Positions 15,268 to 17,731 of a DNA stretch of 17,731 nt are shown here, one piece after another (within the stretch, counting starts at the first letter, position 1; each line of letters opens with the position of its first letter). This stretch comes from CAWUIO01 sp963922455 (GTDB lineage Bacteria > Bacteroidota > Bacteroidia > Cytophagales > Microscillaceae). Both the position numbers and the translations under genes were made by a program. The notes under the pieces were generated by a model, which saw nothing but the letters and a program-made list of their open reading frames with translations, was not told the origin of the DNA and ran no database searches. The stretch covers positions 1-17,731 of the forward strand of contig CAWUIO010000126.1 of NCBI GenBank assembly GCA_963922455.1. The letters are read 5' to 3'.

Positions 15268-16386
15268 ATGGTTGAATATAGTTTATCAAGACTTTATGAT
15301 TGGGCCGTGACAACTGGCCATTTGTTACTTAGCCAGGACACGCTAACTAACGAAAAAATTAGCGAGTCCTTAAATCAACTTAAAGAGATAACAATTACCT
15401 CTGAAAATATAAAACTGTTTGAAAGTGAATTCATAAAGGAAGATTTTACTTTTCTTAAAAATGTAGAAACCATACATTTTGTACAAATGGATGGTAATAT
15501 TATTGAAAGTATTCCTTTTCAAAACCTACCCAATTTACAAAGTGTAAAAATCCAAGGTGAATTTATTAATTTTCTTCATAACAATTGGCATAAACTATCT
15601 GACATAGAATACCTTGAAATTAACTTTTCATCAAATACTGAGAAAATCCCCGAAGATATTTTATTGCTTAAAAAGCTAAAATACCTTCACATTACTAATT
15701 ACGCGCTGAATTCTTTACCAAAGAGTCTTTGGAAACTTAGTACTCTTGTAGAGATCTCACTTAACGTAAGCAACTTTTTTCTAACAGGCGAGTCGAGCCA
15801 ACTTCTTAAGTTGAAAAAATTATCTATTGGCACGAGTTTTACGTTTTCCATTGACTTTCTGATTTCTAATAAGTATAACTTTTTGCCCAATTTAGAAGAA
15901 CTTAAAATTGAATGTTTTGGTAAAAACCAAGGTTTTAACTCATGGATATTTCATTTCTTCCTTAGGAAACACATCTTTACTCACAAAAAATTAATATCAT
16001 TAGAATTAAAGTCTAATTACGTAAGCAAAATTCCTGAAAGGATATGCCAGATGTCAAACCTTGAAAGGTTACACTTAAAACTTATTAAGGATTTTAAAGG
16101 AAGTCATTGTTTGAAAAACCTTGAAAACCTTAAATTTCTGGGTATTAGTGAAAGTGATTTAGAAGAAATACCTTCTTGGCTATCCCATCTAAAAAAATTA
16201 GAATATTTGAGCTTTCACGATACCTTGATATCAACTATACCATCATTTGTAAAAGAACTCCCGAATTTGAAAGGCATTGACTTATTAATGACAAGAATAG
16301 ACGAAAACCAAGAAGTTGAAATAAGAGAAACTTTGCCAAACTGTAACATACAATTTGGATATTGGCTAAGGGACAAAATAGACTAA
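15268..16386 (+). CDS. Leucine-rich-repeat protein, candidate immunity protein for the upstream toxin
   Basis: A 372-residue cytoplasmic protein without signal peptide or membrane segment. After an N-terminal helical cap (about 1-40), irregular LRR units of about 22-24 residues run to the end, for example LKKLKYLHITNYALNSLPKSL, MSNLERLHLKL and LKKLEYLSFHDTLISTIPSFV. The DNA is AT-rich like the toxin's C-terminal domain and unlike the GC-rich toxin N-terminus. It begins 35 bases after the toxin stop with no promoter seen between, so it is probably cotranscribed. By position it is the expected immunity gene. Repeat proteins (ankyrin, HEAT, LRR) are known or proposed in immunity roles, but this one could instead be an unrelated LRR protein. 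Confidence 0.75.
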   Translation: MVEYSLSRLYDWAVTTGHLLLSQDTLTNEKISESLNQLKEITITSENIKLFESEFIKEDFTFLKNVETIHFVQMDGNIIESIPFQNLPNLQSVKIQGEFINFLHNNWHKLSDIEYLEINFSSNTEKIPEDILLLKKLKYLHITNYALNSLPKSLWKLSTLVEISLNVSNFFLTGESSQLLKLKKLSIGTSFTFSIDFLISNKYNFLPNLEELKIECFGKNQGFNSWIFHFFLRKHIFTHKKLISLELKSNYVSKIPERICQMSNLERLHLKLIKDFKGSHCLKNLENLKFLGISESDLEEIPSWLSHLKKLEYLSFHDTLISTIPSFVKELPNLKGIDLLMTRIDENQEVEIRETLPNCNIQFGYWLRDKID

Positions 16387-16528
16387 GTAAATTGTACTAG
16401 CCAATATTTAATCTGACAGTATAGATTTTTGTAAGGATCCATGGTACCATGCGTAAGAAAGTACGAACCATTTTTGGTTTAATGACCTGTGCTTAGTCCC
16501 TCTAGAGCATAATGGTTGGATAGTTTGG

Positions 16529-16676
16529 TCGGGATGACGTAAACAGTACACACATTCACCAACCTTGTCCTCTCGACCGAAGGGAGAGATCTTTACCCTT
16601 GGGGGATCACAAGTCAGATCTAAAACCAGCGCCGGGTAACTCCAACCTGAAGATCCCACTCCTTGGTCGGGATGAC
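16529..16676 (+). repeat. Dispersed repeat family 2, copy B (fullest copy)
   Basis: Begins TCGGGATGACGTAAACAG, contains CTCGACCGAAGGGAGAGATC and CTTTACCCTTGGGGGATC, then CTAAAACCAGCGCCGGGTAA, and ends AGATCCCACTCCTTGG followed by TCGGGATGAC again (16667-16676). The sequence TTGGTCGGGATGAC-like is thus present at both ends as a direct repeat. GACCGAAGGGAGAGATC and GATCCCACTCCTTGGTC are approximate inverted repeats within it. It fills most of the 334-base gap between the LRR gene and xisI. An 83-codon frame across it is an artefact. Confidence 0.8.
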
Positions 16677-16720
16677 AAATAAGAGAGAGTCCGCGTCCTC
16701 AAACAATTAAGACAGAATAC

Positions 16721-17062
16721 TTAGCCCTCCATAGCAAACCCAGTATACTGCCGATAGTAAGGCGGCTGAAAACCTAACACAATATCCTCCCGATCAATAC
16801 CTCGGGATACAAGCTCCGAGGCTATTTTCTGGTCACTTTGATTTAGCCAGATCCAAACTTTGCCACTATCTTTTACCTCTAGATGAAAGATAAGTTGGTG
16901 CACGAATTGCTTTCCGTGCCAGCCTTGCATCAATAACTGAAAGTGTCCCGAATCTGTATCGGCAATTATGACCTTTTCTATATCCTTGTGAAAAGGCTGG
17001 CTTCGTTGATGGGATTCTAGCCAATCCCGAACTACGGTATGATATTGTTTTACTTTTTCCAT
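16721..17062 (-). CDS. xisI: XisI-family protein
   Basis: A 113-residue protein matching XisI over its whole length: KVKQYHTVVRDWL at the start, then IADTDSGHFQLLMQGWHGKQFVHQLIFHLEVKDSGKVWIW in the middle, ELVSRGIDREDIVLGFQPPY, and RQYTGFAMEG at the end. XisI was named for a factor needed, with XisH and the recombinase XisF, for excision of the fdxN element in Anabaena. It is now known as a common small family in many cyanobacteria and some other phyla, usually beside xisH. Its molecular activity is unknown. Its start overlaps the end of xisH by 13 bases, so the two are translationally coupled. Confidence 0.9.
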   Translation of the reverse strand: MEKVKQYHTVVRDWLESHQRSQPFHKDIEKVIIADTDSGHFQLLMQGWHGKQFVHQLIFHLEVKDSGKVWIWLNQSDQKIASELVSRGIDREDIVLGFQPPYYRQYTGFAMEG

Positions 17063-17468
17063 TGGGTTATTTGAGGGAGGCTTGGGTCAAAGACAATTAA
17101 TTTAATACCAGCAAATTGGGCTGACTCCTGTACAAGCTCTTGGGTAAATAAATAATCGTGAGCTTCTTGGGATAGTGCCAAAAACAACAAGCGGTCCGGC
17201 TCTTGTTTTTGAAGGGCTACTTTATAATTAATATACTGTCCTAAGGCCAAATGATATTCATAGATAGGGGATTCATCAATAAAACTCTTGATTTCCACTG
17301 CTATCTTCTCGTTTTTCTTTTCGGCACCCAATAATTTTTCAGCTCCCAAATCTATTTTCAGCTTGCTACGATAGATGATCGGGGCTAATTCGTAAGGGTC
17401 GTGCGTGATTTGCCAGCCATCTTTTTCTAAGGCTTTTTGACTGCCTGATGAAAAACATCTTTTGACAT
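17050..17468 (-). CDS. xisH: XisH-family protein with frameshift near its start
   Basis: The open frame from KALEKDGW onward matches XisH to its end: LEKDGWQITHDP, IDLGAEKLLGAEKK, IAVEIKSF, and LALGQYINYK. Asp40, Glu59 and Lys61 (numbers for the restored protein) fit a PD-(D/E)xK nuclease-like core. The expected N-terminus lies in another frame: ATG at 17468 reads MSKDVFHQAVKK and then stops at 17427-17429. Joining the two needs one -1 shift (or one extra base) at C-AAA-AAG, 17433-17439, giving a normal XisH of about 139 residues. The frame without the shift opens upstream at 17538 with a sequence unlike XisH. Either a one-base deletion or error has broken the gene, or a -1 frameshift is used. 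Confidence 0.82.
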
Positions 17469-17656
17469 ATATCCGGGTTTTCATAAAGTTAAACAAAAAT
17501 CCCCAAAACATATGGAAGAGATTCATGCACATTGACAATTTACGATGTGAGATTCTCGATTTGGACAGCCCACGTTACTTGCATATAAAGCAACTCCAAC
17601 ATCGTAAAACCCAGCAAGAAAATCCTTCACTTTAACTGGAAAAAACATCCCTAGCA

Positions 17657-17731
17657 CCAAGCTATCCTCTCGACCGAAGGAAGAGATCTTTACCCTTGGG
17701 GGATCTGAAGTTGGGTCTAAAACGAGCGCCG
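17657..17731 (+). repeat. Dispersed repeat family 2, copy C, cut by the window end
   Basis: Begins CCAAGCTATCCTCTCGACCG, contains AAGAGATCTTTACCCTTGGG then GGATC and GGGTCTAAAACGAGCGCCG, and runs off the window. It matches copy B over about 75 bases with few differences and has the same orientation. It lies 188 bases upstream of the xisH start. Confidence 0.8.

Noticed and set aside
16408..16659. 83-codon minus-strand frame
   Set aside because: It coincides with repeat family 2 copy B and has no protein-like features.
1..17731. CRISPR array, tRNA or rRNA genes
   Set aside because: No regularly spaced direct repeats, tRNA-like cloverleaf ends or rRNA segments were recognised on either strand.

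Overview
The window looks like chromosome from a Bacteroidota bacterium, perhaps a Saprospira-like one. This rests on protein types (SARP/TolB/TPR regulator, SIMPL lipoprotein-like secreted protein, DUF6624-like protein, LRR protein, XisH/XisI pair), on starts that mostly lack Shine-Dalgarno sequences, on several TAnnTTTG promoter elements and on numerous dispersed intergenic repeats. The genus cannot be proved from the sequence alone.

Layout. 1-240: degraded remnant and promoter region. 250-3564 (+): a membrane-anchored SARP-type regulator followed by an exported coiled-coil/beta-barrel protein. 3612-3741: repeat family 1, copy 1. 3793-4044 (-): small Lys/Cys-rich protein. 4218-4493 (+): small helical protein, sharing a bidirectional terminator with a convergent SIMPL-domain protein (4537-5466, -). 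5621-6292 (-): unknown protein with its own promoter and terminator. 6540-6667: repeat family 1, copy 2. 6689-8527 (-): a glycosyltransferase/sugar-nucleotide epimerase pair for surface glycan synthesis. 8936-10962 (-): histidine kinase and OmpR-type response regulator, divergent from an exported DUF6624-like protein (11121-11846, +), with TTAAG repeats between them that may be the regulator's binding sites.

The right third is accessory DNA. It holds repeat family 1 copy 3 and repeat family 2 copy A, then a 922-residue secreted polymorphic-toxin-like protein whose GC-rich N-terminal 700 residues carry an AT-rich C-terminal papain-fold (Tox-PL-like) domain with Cys752/His865/Asp881. Directly downstream is an equally AT-rich leucine-rich-repeat gene, the candidate immunity gene. 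Then come repeat family 2 copy B, a xisI/xisH pair on the minus strand in which xisH carries a -1 frameshift near its start, and repeat family 2 copy C running off the end. The toxin-immunity module and the xisHI module are therefore each bracketed by same-direction copies of one repeat.

The most notable points are the composition break inside the toxin gene with its LRR partner, the xisH frameshift that exactly hides a canonical N-terminus, and repeat family 1, which in all three copies sits just after a stop codon in the orientation of the upstream gene. No tRNA, rRNA, CRISPR array or intact insertion sequence was recognised.
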